Shown here one piece after another: positions 46,683-55,459 of a DNA stretch of 64,000 nt. The notes beneath the pieces are model-generated. The model saw only the letters and a list, made by a program, of their open reading frames with translations. It did no database searches and had not been told where the DNA came from. The DNA comes from Marinospirillum perlucidum (lineage in GTDB: Bacteria; Pseudomonadota; Gammaproteobacteria; Pseudomonadales; Halomonadaceae). The number at the start of each line of letters is the position of its first letter. Within the stretch, counting starts at the first letter, position 1. Location of the stretch: positions 62,001-126,000 of the forward strand of contig NZ_QFWJ01000004.1 of assembly GCF_003336805.1 (NCBI RefSeq). The letters are read 5' to 3'. A program made the translations under genes and the position numbers.

Positions 46683-47984
46683 TTAACGAAAGCGGAAGGC
46701 TTCCTGGTAAAAGCGTAGCGATCGGGCCGCTTGACCGGCTTGGGTTTGCAGTACCTGGCCCAGGGATGCAGGCCCGCAATACCAGAGATCGGCCCGCTGG
46801 TGTTGCAGTGCCAAGCGATCGGCGGTTAGCCGTTGCCCCTGACTGCTGTCATGGAGTTGCCAGGTAAAATTCTGCTGTTCGCCAGCCAGCCCATTCAGGC
46901 AGTCAACCAGAGGGTCGGTTGCTGCATTGGGGGTGGCATAGTGAAGGCTGACTGCCGGTCCCGGCTGGTTTTTGCGAGCTTGCAGGCAAGCCAGAAAAGG
47001 GGTGATACCTACGCCCCCGGCTACCCATATTTGCGCTCTGGCCGAGTTGTTTTTCAGTGGTAAAAAACGCCCGTAAGGGCCTTCCAGCTCGAGTCCTTGA
47101 CCGGAATGCAAATGCTGGTGCAGCTGACGAGTGTAATCACCCAGGGTTTTGATATAGAGACTGAAGTGATTGTTCGAAGTACCCTCTGGAACTAGCGTGA
47201 AAGGGTGGGCACCTTCCAGGCGGTTAAAAGTGATTCGGGCAAATTGGCCGGGTTGATAGCCCTGCAGCTCCTTATCCAGGCGCAGGCGAACCTTGAGGTG
47301 GCGGGCATCCAGTCGCACCACCTCTTCGATTTGCCCCTTCACCTTTTTCCTTCGGCCTGCTCGGCCGGTTAGCAGCAGTAAAGCCGATAAACTGCCCACC
47401 AGCAGCAACCCTCCTTCCAACCATCCTAGCGGTTGCTGCCACCATTCAAGTGGTGTTAACAGCAGGCTGTGCCAGGCCAGGAGCAGGTAGATCACCGGAA
47501 AACCCAGGTGCAGATAACGCCAGTAACGGTAGGGAAAGAAACGCAGAAAACTGATTGCCACCAGAAGAATCAGAAGGTAAAAGCCGATTTCTCCGAATTC
47601 TTCTGCCGCTTCCTGAAGGTTCTCCAACCAGCCGGACCAGTCAGGCTCCTGCAGTGAGCTGCGGCCTAAAAGATGTTTCAGCGTGGAATCGGCTTCTTCC
47701 AGCAGCCAGTGACCCACCGCGGTCAGGGCGGCAATAATCCCCAGTCGGCGATGCAGCCGGTATAGATGATCCAGACCACCCAGCCAGGGTTCCAGCCAGG
47801 CAGGCCGCGAAGCCAGAAACATGGCCAGGGAAAGGCTGTTGATGGCCAGATAGCCGCTGAAAAAAAACAGGGAATCAAAACTGAAGTGTGTCTGAGCCGG
47901 GTCCGGGGATAAGCCTGCCCAGAAAAACAGCTGTAATCCGATAAAAACAAGCAGCCAAGGGGTCGATCTTGCCAACAAAAACAT
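46683..47984 (-). CDS. Ferric-reductase-like transmembrane flavoprotein
   Basis: Inner-membrane electron-transfer protein of 433 aa: six helices with haem-ligand-type His (HRRLGIIAALTAVGHWLL and HLGFPVIYLLLAWHSLLL) followed by an FAD-binding region (YQPGQFARITFN, HPFTLVPEG) and an NAD-binding region (IWVAGGVGITPFLACLQ). The open frame extends to 48137 over the end of the cyclase gene, but AGGAG nine bases before 47984 and the hydrophobic start there fix the start. It probably moves electrons from NAD(P)H to a periplasmic acceptor. Confidence 0.87.
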   Translation of the reverse strand: MFLLARSTPWLLVFIGLQLFFWAGLSPDPAQTHFSFDSLFFFSGYLAINSLSLAMFLASRPAWLEPWLGGLDHLYRLHRRLGIIAALTAVGHWLLEEADSTLKHLLGRSSLQEPDWSGWLENLQEAAEEFGEIGFYLLILLVAISFLRFFPYRYWRYLHLGFPVIYLLLAWHSLLLTPLEWWQQPLGWLEGGLLLVGSLSALLLLTGRAGRRKKVKGQIEEVVRLDARHLKVRLRLDKELQGYQPGQFARITFNRLEGAHPFTLVPEGTSNNHFSLYIKTLGDYTRQLHQHLHSGQGLELEGPYGRFLPLKNNSARAQIWVAGGVGITPFLACLQARKNQPGPAVSLHYATPNAATDPLVDCLNGLAGEQQNFTWQLHDSSQGQRLTADRLALQHQRADLWYCGPASLGQVLQTQAGQAARSLRFYQEAFRFR

Positions 47985-48070
47985 AATGCCTGTCTCCTGA
48001 AAATAAACAGGCATTAGGGTTGCAGAGATTTCTGACGTCAGGCTTAAAGCTGCTGAAAAACGTGGTGCTG

Positions 48071-49318
48071 TTAGTGGTGTTCGGCCCGAACCCCCCAGGC
48101 TTGGATGCTGCGGGCCTTGCCCTTGACCTCCAGCCAACCCAGGGAGGTAAAGGGCTCCTGTTTGTGCCGGGGGAGTTGCTGGTAAACCCGGTCGGAAATA
48201 ATCATTTGCTGTTGCTGACTTTTGCAGGCGGATTCCAGGCGGGCGGCCTGGTTAACATCGTCACCGATGACGGTATAGCTGCGGCGAGCACGACTGCCCA
48301 CATTACCGATAATCACCCGGCCAAAATGGCAGCCAGCACCAAAGACCTCGGGAACCGGCAGGCCTTCTTCGGCCAGGGAGTTCTGAAAACGTGGCCAGTC
48401 TTCAAGCAGTTGATGCACACAGCTGACTGCCGCTTCACAGGGGTGTTCCTGCTGGCGCAAACCGAAAATCACCATGACTGCATCACCGATAAACTTGTCG
48501 ATCACCCCGCCTTCCCGACGGACTGCCTGGTCCCAGAATTCAAAATAGCGATTGAGCATGCGGGTGATCGCTTCGGCATTGTGATTTTCACTCAAACTCG
48601 TGAAGTTACGCAGGTCGGCAAAGAGAATGCATAGTTCTGCGGTTTCCGATTCCACGGCTTTGCCGGAGAGGATGCGATCACGGATGCTGGTGTCGACATA
48701 GACCCCGAAAAGGGTATTGAGGCGATCCTTGAGGCGGGTTACCTCCATCCGTCCCAAACCCAATACCAGCGCCAGAACCAGACCGCCGAAAATGATGTAA
48801 AGGTGGGTGGGGTCCTGTAAAAAACCGGGCAGATGGGCAAAAATCCCCACCAGCGTCAGTTCTTCTTCCGGTAAACCTTCCTTGGCAATATCAAAGTAAA
48901 AATACAGGAACAAGAAGATACTGATGGTGACGCCCACCAGCAGGAGTTCGCTCAGATGCTGCTTGCGCCCCTGTTTTTTTCTGCGGATCAGTTGCAATTG
49001 CAACGCAGCGGATACCGCCGCATAAATCCAGAACCCCATGTGTGCGGCATTAAAGAAATAATCCAGGCCTTCACCGATTTCCGAAAGGCTGTAAACCACG
49101 GGTACCAGAAAGCTGCCGACAATTCGAACCCAGGGTTTTTGGCCCTGAGCCGCCAGCCAGCCACTTTGAATCAACAGCGTAATCACCAGTAGCAGATGGC
49201 CCGTATCGAGTAGAAAGATTGGGCCTGATGCAGAAAGACGCATCACGATATAAAAGAGAGCAAACTGGCCGGAGTAAAAAAGCAGTTCGTCCAGAAAGGC
49301 TTTAATAGAAGCGGACAT
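48071..49318 (-). CDS. Membrane-anchored class III adenylate cyclase
   Basis: Makes cAMP (probable). 415 aa: about six helices in residues 10-195, then a class III cyclase domain from about 225. Metal Asp residues are in LFADLRNFTSL and FIGDAVMVIFG; Lys in DKFIGD and Asp in VIGDDVNQAARLE are the adenine-selecting pair. CHFGRVIIGNVGSRARRSYT is the usual core. The membrane part has no named domain that I recognise. It lies upstream of the ferric-reductase-like gene. Confidence 0.88.
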   Translation of the reverse strand: MSASIKAFLDELLFYSGQFALFYIVMRLSASGPIFLLDTGHLLLVITLLIQSGWLAAQGQKPWVRIVGSFLVPVVYSLSEIGEGLDYFFNAAHMGFWIYAAVSAALQLQLIRRKKQGRKQHLSELLLVGVTISIFLFLYFYFDIAKEGLPEEELTLVGIFAHLPGFLQDPTHLYIIFGGLVLALVLGLGRMEVTRLKDRLNTLFGVYVDTSIRDRILSGKAVESETAELCILFADLRNFTSLSENHNAEAITRMLNRYFEFWDQAVRREGGVIDKFIGDAVMVIFGLRQQEHPCEAAVSCVHQLLEDWPRFQNSLAEEGLPVPEVFGAGCHFGRVIIGNVGSRARRSYTVIGDDVNQAARLESACKSQQQQMIISDRVYQQLPRHKQEPFTSLGWLEVKGKARSIQAWGVRAEHH

Positions 49319-49400
49319 CCAAAAGCATCCTTTGTTGTCTTGGGGTTATTCTGGCATTTAAGAGTCTAACCCAAGCAGCTGTCAAAAAACTTAAAGATCT

Positions 49401-49417
49401 TTTCAGTTGGTTGTCAG
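49401..49417 (+). promoter_or_regulatory. 11-bp direct repeat before a response-regulator gene
   Basis: TTTCAG (49401-49406) and TGTCAG (49412-49417) are separated by five bases, an OmpR-family-like spacing, about 46 bases upstream of the regulator start. It may be an autoregulatory site. Confidence 0.3.
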
Positions 49418-49462
49418 TTTTTAACTCTAGTATGAACAGACTAGCCATGACCGGGGACAAGC

Positions 49463-50134
49463 ATGCGTATTTTATTGGTTGAAGACAATCAAGAGCTGGC
49501 CGAGGTGGTTGCCAGCCATCTTGAGCACCAGGGGCAGGCGGTGGATCTGGCCGCAGACCTGCATACGGCAGATCTTTGTCTGAGTGCGACTGCTTATGAA
49601 CTGTTGCTACTGGACCTGCGTTTACCCGATGGTTCGGGACTGGATTGGCTGGAAAAAATGAGAGCCCGGGGCCAGGATCTGGCTGTGATCATTCTGACTG
49701 CCAGCGGTCGGGTGACAGAACGCATCGCCGGACTGCAAGCCGGGGCAGATGATTATCTGGTTAAACCCTTTGATCTGCAGGAATTGGATGCGCGCATCCA
49801 GGCCGTCTGTCGGCGGGCCTCCGGCGCTGCCAGTTCACAGCTGCGGCTGGATGACCTGGCCATCGATTTGTCGGCTCGCCGGGTGACTCGAGAAGGCGAA
49901 GAGATCAAGCTGACCTCACGCGAATGGGCGCTTTTGGATGTCTTTTTGCGTCATCCCGGTCAGTTGCTGACCCGCTCCCAACTGGAAGATAGTCTCTATG
50001 CCTTTGGTGCGGAAATAGAAAGCAATACCCTGGAGGTTTATATCAGTCGGCTGCGCAAAAAACTGGGCAAGAGTTGGTTGGAAACCTGCCGGGGCCTGGG
50101 CTACAGGATGAAAAAAGCATGCGCAAGCGAGTGA
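49463..50134 (+). CDS. OmpR-family response regulator
   Basis: Phosphorylation-controlled transcription factor of 223 aa. Receiver domain with acidic pocket VEDN, phospho-acceptor Asp51 in LLLLDLRLPDGSG and Lys in LVKPFDLQELD; C-terminal winged helix with LTSREWALLDVFLRHPGQLL and ESNTLEVYISRLRKKLG. QseB/PmrA-like. It overlaps the kinase gene by 16 bases. Target genes unknown; the metallophosphatase downstream is the nearest candidate. Confidence 0.93.
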   Translation: MRILLVEDNQELAEVVASHLEHQGQAVDLAADLHTADLCLSATAYELLLLDLRLPDGSGLDWLEKMRARGQDLAVIILTASGRVTERIAGLQAGADDYLVKPFDLQELDARIQAVCRRASGAASSQLRLDDLAIDLSARRVTREGEEIKLTSREWALLDVFLRHPGQLLTRSQLEDSLYAFGAEIESNTLEVYISRLRKKLGKSWLETCRGLGYRMKKACASE

Positions 50135-51465
50135 GTCTGCAATCACTGCTGCTATGGCGACTCGGCTGGGGGCTGACTTTACTTTGGCTGCTGATGGTCG
50201 GGCTGGCTGCCAGCCTGGTGTATCAGCAATTCAACCAGATGTATGACAGTGCGCTCCAGGAAACCGGCGAGCGTTTGCTGCCCCTGGCAATTCAGGAAAT
50301 ATTCAACCGGGATCAGCAGGTTAATGGTCAATCCCTGCCTGCCTTGAATGAGCATGACGAATACCTTACTTATCGGGTAATCAACCCTGATGGCGAGACG
50401 CTTCTGGCTTCTCATACCGCCCAGGTGGATAGATTTCCCGTGCAGCCCCGGCTGGGTTTCAGCCAGCAAGCGGGTTATCGCATTTATACCGCTGCTGCAG
50501 TCAGTGATCACTATTTTATCCAGATAGCGGAGCCCCTTTCTCAACGCCGTGAGTTTCTGGTTCGCTTCCTGCTGGTTTTGCTGGCTCCCTTGGGGTTGCT
50601 GCTTCCTTTGAGTTTGGGTAGCAGTTTTCTGGCGGTCAGGCAGGCCTTGAAGCCGGTTAAAAATTTTCTGGGTCAGGTCGAATCCCTGTCACCCGGTCAA
50701 CTGACACCGCTGCAAACCCAAGAACTGCCAGCGGAAATCCAACCCCTCGGGCAGGGCTTCAATCATCTGTTGGCTCGACTGGACAGAGCGCTTCAGGCTG
50801 AAAGGCGCTTTACCGGTAATGCAGCCCACGAACTGCGTACGCCCTTGGCAACGGCCCTGGCTCAACTGCAGTTGCTGCAGCAGCAGTTGCAGCAACCCGA
50901 TCAACAAGAAGCCAGTCGCAAGGTGGAAACCAGCTTGAAGCGTTTAAGCCAGCTGACGGATAAGCTATTTCAGTTGGCGCTGGCCGAAGGTGGCGGCTTG
51001 CTGGTGGAAGACGCCTATGATCTGCTCCCCTGGCTTCGCTGGCTAGTGAATGAATTGCCGGAGCAGGATCAGCAGCGTCTGGATTGGCAGTACCCGGAAC
51101 AACCCGTGATGACTCTGATGGACCCGGATGCTCTGGCCCTGGTGGTCGGTAATCTGCTGGAAAATGCTTTCAAGTATTCCCCGGCCGATCAAAGAATCCA
51201 GCTGCAGCTGGATCAGCAAGGCTGGTTGAAGGTGATCAACGCGGGTCCGCCTGTGGATCAGGCTGAACTGGAGCGCTTACATCAACCCTTTGTCCGTTGT
51301 AGAGTAGAGGTTCAGGGTGCCGGCTTGGGCCTGGCTTTGGTTTCAGCCCTCTTGGAAGGCCTCGGTGAAAAACTGATTTTACGCTCGCCCGCCAGCGGAC
51401 GTTACGAGGGTTTTGAAGCAAGTTGCAAGTTAAAGGTGGACAAGTATGCAGGCAGCAGTGACTGA
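50119..51465 (+). CDS. Sensor histidine kinase (QseC-like)
   Basis: Membrane sensor kinase, 448 aa from ATG 50119 (MRKRVSLQSLL), which has AGGATG just upstream; the open frame reaches 50074 but runs inside the regulator gene. Two helices (about 12-32 and 145-168) flank a periplasmic sensor. H-box FTGNAAHELRTPLATALAQL, then N-box VVGNLLENAFKYSP and a G-box with GAGLGLALVSALLEGLG. Partner of the preceding regulator. The stop overlaps the next gene by 20 bases. Confidence 0.92.
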   Translation: MRKRVSLQSLLLWRLGWGLTLLWLLMVGLAASLVYQQFNQMYDSALQETGERLLPLAIQEIFNRDQQVNGQSLPALNEHDEYLTYRVINPDGETLLASHTAQVDRFPVQPRLGFSQQAGYRIYTAAAVSDHYFIQIAEPLSQRREFLVRFLLVLLAPLGLLLPLSLGSSFLAVRQALKPVKNFLGQVESLSPGQLTPLQTQELPAEIQPLGQGFNHLLARLDRALQAERRFTGNAAHELRTPLATALAQLQLLQQQLQQPDQQEASRKVETSLKRLSQLTDKLFQLALAEGGGLLVEDAYDLLPWLRWLVNELPEQDQQRLDWQYPEQPVMTLMDPDALALVVGNLLENAFKYSPADQRIQLQLDQQGWLKVINAGPPVDQAELERLHQPFVRCRVEVQGAGLGLALVSALLEGLGEKLILRSPASGRYEGFEASCKLKVDKYAGSSD

Positions 51466-53380
51466 TCAGCAGGAAACACTGGAAAGAGTCTTGGCCGGGC
51501 CTCTGCTGCGGCGGATTACCGCCGGGCGTATGACTTTTTGGCTGGCGGCTTCGCAACCACTGGAGCTTAGCCTGAGCCTCTATCCCGCCAGCCAGGAACC
51601 CCAGGTTTATTCCACCGAGCAACTGCAAAAAGCCACGCGAGTTATCCAGGCTGGAGAGCGGCTTTACTTTTACCTGGTGGATCTGCCGCTGTCCTCGCCC
51701 CTGCCACAGGGGGAGCGCATTGATTATGATCTGAGAGTCAATGGCCTTGCCTGGCAGGATTGGGCCGAGGATCTGGTCTATCCCGGTCAGGAGTGGCCCG
51801 GGTTTGTGGTGCAACCACGCCTGAACAACCTCTTGCACGGTTCCTGCCGCAAACCTCATCATGACAGTGGTGATGGCCTCTGGCGCGCCGATCGGCTACT
51901 CGAAGAAACTCCACCTGAGGACTGGCCTTCGCTCCTGATGATGAGTGGCGATCAGATTTATGCCGATGATGTGGCCGGCCCTCTCTTGGCCGCGATTCAC
52001 GAACTTCTGGCACAACTGGAACTGCCGGAAGAAAAGCTGCCCGAAGCGGAAATCACGTCTTCCCAGCTACTGCACCAGCAGCAACCCCACTATTACCACC
52101 GCGAAGACCTCTTGCCCAAGACCCGAGCCGGACGCCAGGCACTATCCCAGGTGTTTGGCGGGGTGCATAAACCCATTTTTACTGCGGACCATGCCCACAA
52201 CCACCTGATTACCCTGGGTGAAGTCCTGGGCATGTATCTGCTGGTCTGGTCACCGGCTGGCTGGAAGGGCCTGACCAGCCTGGATTCCGCTCAGTGCCCC
52301 CCGGAATTAAGCAGTGAGCAGGCTGCTCTCTATGCCCAGGAACAGCAAGCCTTGCGTGGCTTTACCCAGGGCCTTAACCGGGTTCGCCGGGTTTTGGCCC
52401 ATCTGCCGGTGGCCATGATTTTTGATGACCATGATATTACCGATGACTGGAACCTGACCGCTGCCTGGGAAGAAGCTGCCTATGGCCAGGCTTTTTCCCG
52501 CCGCATTCTGGGCAATGCCCTTTTGGGGTATTGGATTTGCCAGGGTTGGGGCAATGCACCGGAAAACTTTCCCGAGGAGCTAGGGGAAGAGATCGCCGGT
52601 GTAGTCCGGCAGCCGGGCGGCGAGCGGCATGATGAGCTGGCCCACCAGTTGTTACGTTTTCCGAAGTGGCATTATCAGTGGGACACCCAACCCCCGCTGC
52701 TGGTTATGGATACCCGAACTCATCGCTGGCGCTCAGAAATTTCACCGGACAAGCCTTCAGGGCTGATGGACTGGGAAGCCCTGACCGATCTGCAGCATGA
52801 ATTGCTTGAGCATCAGGCCGTGGTGCTGGTATCTCCGGCGCCCATGTTCGGGGTCAAGCTGATTGAAGGCGTGCAAAGGCTGTTTACCTGGGCTGGTCAG
52901 CCATTGATGGTGGATGCCGAAAACTGGATGGCCCATCCCGGTTCTGCCTATGCCCTGATGAATCTCTTCCGTCATCCCCGCACCCCGCAAAACTTCGTCA
53001 TCCTTTCCGGCGATGTTCACTACTCGTTTGTTTATGACATTGAACTTCGAGGTCGGGAGCGGGGGCCGGATATTTTCCAGATCACCAGCAGCGGGATTAA
53101 AAACGAATTTCCCCGCCGTCTGCTGGATTGGTTCGATCGCCTCAATCGCTGGCTTTATGCACCTCGTTCACCACTTAACTGGTTAACCAAACGGCGGCGA
53201 ATGAAGATTATCCCCCGTAAACCGGAACAGGCTGATTCCGGCGAACGCCTGCTCAATGCCGCTGGTTTGGGCTGGGTGGAATTGGCGGAAGATGGCCGTC
53301 CCAAAAAAGTGGTACAGCTGTGCGCCGATGGTCGTGATATCAGCTTTTATCCTCAGAAAGAGGCCGCCCGCTGGGAATGA
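51446..53380 (+). CDS. PhoD-like metallophosphatase domain protein
   Basis: A 644 aa protein of the PhoD-like phosphatase group. Metal-binding motifs: HGSCRKPHHDSGDGLW, SGDQIYADDVAGPL (Asp), MIFDDHDITDDWN (Asp-His) and VILSGDVHYSFVYDIEL (Asp-His). There is no signal peptide, so unlike secreted PhoD it should be cytoplasmic. It overlaps the sensor kinase by 20 bases, with AAGGTGG as ribosome site, and is therefore in the same operon. Substrate unknown, perhaps a phosphodiester. Its end overlaps the converging kinase gene by 41 bases. Confidence 0.85.
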   Translation: MQAAVTDQQETLERVLAGPLLRRITAGRMTFWLAASQPLELSLSLYPASQEPQVYSTEQLQKATRVIQAGERLYFYLVDLPLSSPLPQGERIDYDLRVNGLAWQDWAEDLVYPGQEWPGFVVQPRLNNLLHGSCRKPHHDSGDGLWRADRLLEETPPEDWPSLLMMSGDQIYADDVAGPLLAAIHELLAQLELPEEKLPEAEITSSQLLHQQQPHYYHREDLLPKTRAGRQALSQVFGGVHKPIFTADHAHNHLITLGEVLGMYLLVWSPAGWKGLTSLDSAQCPPELSSEQAALYAQEQQALRGFTQGLNRVRRVLAHLPVAMIFDDHDITDDWNLTAAWEEAAYGQAFSRRILGNALLGYWICQGWGNAPENFPEELGEEIAGVVRQPGGERHDELAHQLLRFPKWHYQWDTQPPLLVMDTRTHRWRSEISPDKPSGLMDWEALTDLQHELLEHQAVVLVSPAPMFGVKLIEGVQRLFTWAGQPLMVDAENWMAHPGSAYALMNLFRHPRTPQNFVILSGDVHYSFVYDIELRGRERGPDIFQITSSGIKNEFPRRLLDWFDRLNRWLYAPRSPLNWLTKRRRMKIIPRKPEQADSGERLLNAAGLGWVELAEDGRPKKVVQLCADGRDISFYPQKEAARWE

Positions 53381-54782
53381 CGGTTTTCTCTTCCACTTGG
53401 TGAAAGCCCTTCTCTGGCCAAAAGAGCTGGACAGTCAGGCCGCCGCCAGGCGTATCGGTCAATACCAGACGTGCCTGGTGTCGGGCGGCGATGCGAGCCA
53501 CGATCGCCATCCCCAGTCCTGATCCGGTGTACTGCCCCTTGCGGTAAAAACGTTCCCACAGACGAGGCTTGTCTTCATCGGCGACACCGGGACCAGCATC
53601 AATCACCTCCAGCAGTAATTCCCCGCCCTGAAGCTGCCAGCGGAGGGTGATCTCACTATCCTCAGGTGCCTGTTTGATGCTATTGCTGATCAGATTTTGC
53701 AGCAGAATTTCCAGGCTGCCGGTTTCCAGCAGCAGCTGCCCTCTGGCTGGCAGGTCATCCACCAGTTGCAACTCAATGCCTTCCTTCCAGGCCAAGGGGG
53801 CCAGATCGGCCAGTACCTGGCGGCTGATTGGCAAGGGGTCCTGCCAGCTTTTATGATCGCCGCTTTCCGGTTCCAGGCGAGCCAGGGTCAATAATTGCGA
53901 GATGATGCGGGTGGTTCGGGCAATGCCTGTCTCCAGAGCTTGCAGGGAGTCCTGCTGCTCGGCTGAAGTTTGGGCATGCAGCGCATTCTGGGTATGCAGA
54001 CTGAGGACAGACAAGGGGGTTCTCAGTTCATGTGCAGCATCGGCAATAAAGCGTTTTTCTCGGGCCAAAAGTTCACGCAACTGTTGCATGAGCAGGTTGA
54101 TGGCCTTTTGTATGGTTTCCAGCTCCCGGGGCAGGGGCTTAAGTTGCAGGGGTTCCAGTGATTGAGGGTCGCGTTCGTGCAGAAGCTGGGCCAGTTGATG
54201 CAAGGGTTTGAGGCCCCGGCCTACCGCCCACCAGATCAACAGCAGCAGAAACGGAGTTCCCAGAATATCGGGCAACAGGGTCCTCAAGGCAATCTTGTCC
54301 ACCAGCTCACCGCGGACATCATCTCTTTCCGCAATCAGGATGGTGTGCCCGGTCTCGGCGAGACTCAGGGCAAAAACCCGCCACAGATGGTTACCCAACT
54401 GGGTATTGGAATAGCCTTCGCCTTCCTGACTTAAACGCCCTGCCGGGGCATTGCGTGAGCGCAGCAGCAGTTGGTCCCTTTGCCAGACTTGGAAAACCAC
54501 CTTGCTCTCATACTTGTGGCCTTTGTTGTCTCCGGCTTGCAGCGTTGTTTGCTCCATGGTGTTAAGAAGGCGCAACTTGGCCACCTGGGTCAGGGAGGTG
54601 GCTTCCATCCCGGTTAAAAGGCTGCTGATCAATCGGGCCTGCTGGGCCAGATGGGCATCATAAAGTTCTTCCACTTCATGGGCGGCATCATGAAAACTGG
54701 ACCAGGCTAAAAGCCCACTGGCCAGGACGAAGACAAGCAGCACCCAACTGAGGGTTCGGATGCGAATCGAGGAGGTCTTCAC
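53340..54782 (-). CDS. Sensor histidine kinase of the dsbD operon (QseC/PmrB-like)
   Basis: Membrane sensor kinase of 480 aa. Helix 1 (about 11-28), a periplasmic 2CSK_N-type domain, helix 2 near TPFLLLLIWWAVG, a short HAMP-like linker, H-box FIADAAHELRTPLSVLSLHT near 245-265, N-box LLQNLISNSIKQAP and G-box GSGLGMAIVARIAARH. The start overlaps the regulator stop as ATGA. It would phosphorylate the neighbouring regulator. The signal is unknown; the context suggests envelope redox state. Confidence 0.93.
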   Translation of the reverse strand: MKTSSIRIRTLSWVLLVFVLASGLLAWSSFHDAAHEVEELYDAHLAQQARLISSLLTGMEATSLTQVAKLRLLNTMEQTTLQAGDNKGHKYESKVVFQVWQRDQLLLRSRNAPAGRLSQEGEGYSNTQLGNHLWRVFALSLAETGHTILIAERDDVRGELVDKIALRTLLPDILGTPFLLLLIWWAVGRGLKPLHQLAQLLHERDPQSLEPLQLKPLPRELETIQKAINLLMQQLRELLAREKRFIADAAHELRTPLSVLSLHTQNALHAQTSAEQQDSLQALETGIARTTRIISQLLTLARLEPESGDHKSWQDPLPISRQVLADLAPLAWKEGIELQLVDDLPARGQLLLETGSLEILLQNLISNSIKQAPEDSEITLRWQLQGGELLLEVIDAGPGVADEDKPRLWERFYRKGQYTGSGLGMAIVARIAARHQARLVLTDTPGGGLTVQLFWPEKGFHQVEEKTVIPSGRPLSEDKS

Positions 54783-55447
54783 GCCACGGCCTCCTTGTTA
54801 AGCAGATAGCCGACCCCGCGCACTGTCTTGATCAGACCGGGACAGATTTTTTTGCGCAGGTGGTGAACATGAACCTCAAGGGCATTGCTTTCCACGTCAT
54901 CATCCCAGCCATAAAGCAGCTGCTGGAGGTGGTCGCGGGTAAACACATGGCCGGGGTGATTGATCAATTCATGCAAAAGCGCAAATTCGCGTCGAGTCAG
55001 GGTGACCGCTTGTTGGCGAAAAAAGACTTGCTGGGTTTGTGGATTGACGTCTAGCGCCCCCAGTTGAATGCCGGTCTGGGCACGACCGGCACTGCGCCTG
55101 AGTAGTGCTCTGACCCGGGCTTTGAGTTCGGTGATATCAAAGGGTTTGATCAGGTAGTCATCGGCACCGGCATCCAGCCCGGTGATTCTGTCTTCGACGG
55201 CATCCCGAGCGGTGAGAATCAGCACGGGAAGATCCTTGCCGCTGGCGCGGATTTTTTTTAGCAGGGATAAACCATCCAGCCCCGGTAGCCCCAAATCCAG
55301 CAGCACCAGATCAAAGATTTCATTTTCCAGCCCGTAGAGGGCCTGCTGGCCATCTGCCAGCCAGTCTACAGTGTAGCCTTCCGGTTTCAGGGCGGTACGT
55401 ATGCCTCCGGCCAGGGAGGCATCATCTTCGATCAAGAGTAGGCGCAT
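54779..55447 (-). CDS. OmpR-family response regulator of the dsbD operon (QseB/PmrA-like)
   Basis: Response regulator of 222 aa with VIEDD-type pocket (IEDDASL), phospho-acceptor Asp51 in LVLLDLGLPGLDGL, Lys in LIKPFDITEL, and winged helix LTRREFALLHELINHPGHVF with ESNALEVHVHHLRKKI. This subgroup binds direct repeats of CTTAA-type hexamers with five-base spacers. It starts 12 bases after dsbD, so the likely target is the hexamer array at 57338-57409. Confidence 0.94.
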   Translation of the reverse strand: MRLLLIEDDASLAGGIRTALKPEGYTVDWLADGQQALYGLENEIFDLVLLDLGLPGLDGLSLLKKIRASGKDLPVLILTARDAVEDRITGLDAGADDYLIKPFDITELKARVRALLRRSAGRAQTGIQLGALDVNPQTQQVFFRQQAVTLTRREFALLHELINHPGHVFTRDHLQQLLYGWDDDVESNALEVHVHHLRKKICPGLIKTVRGVGYLLNKEAVA

Positions 55448-55459
55448 GGCAGTTTCCCC

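Noticed and set aside
47985-48137. N-terminal extension of the ferric-reductase-like protein
   Set aside because: The extra 51 codons lie over the end of the cyclase gene and are low in hydrophobicity; AGGAG before 47984 marks the true start.
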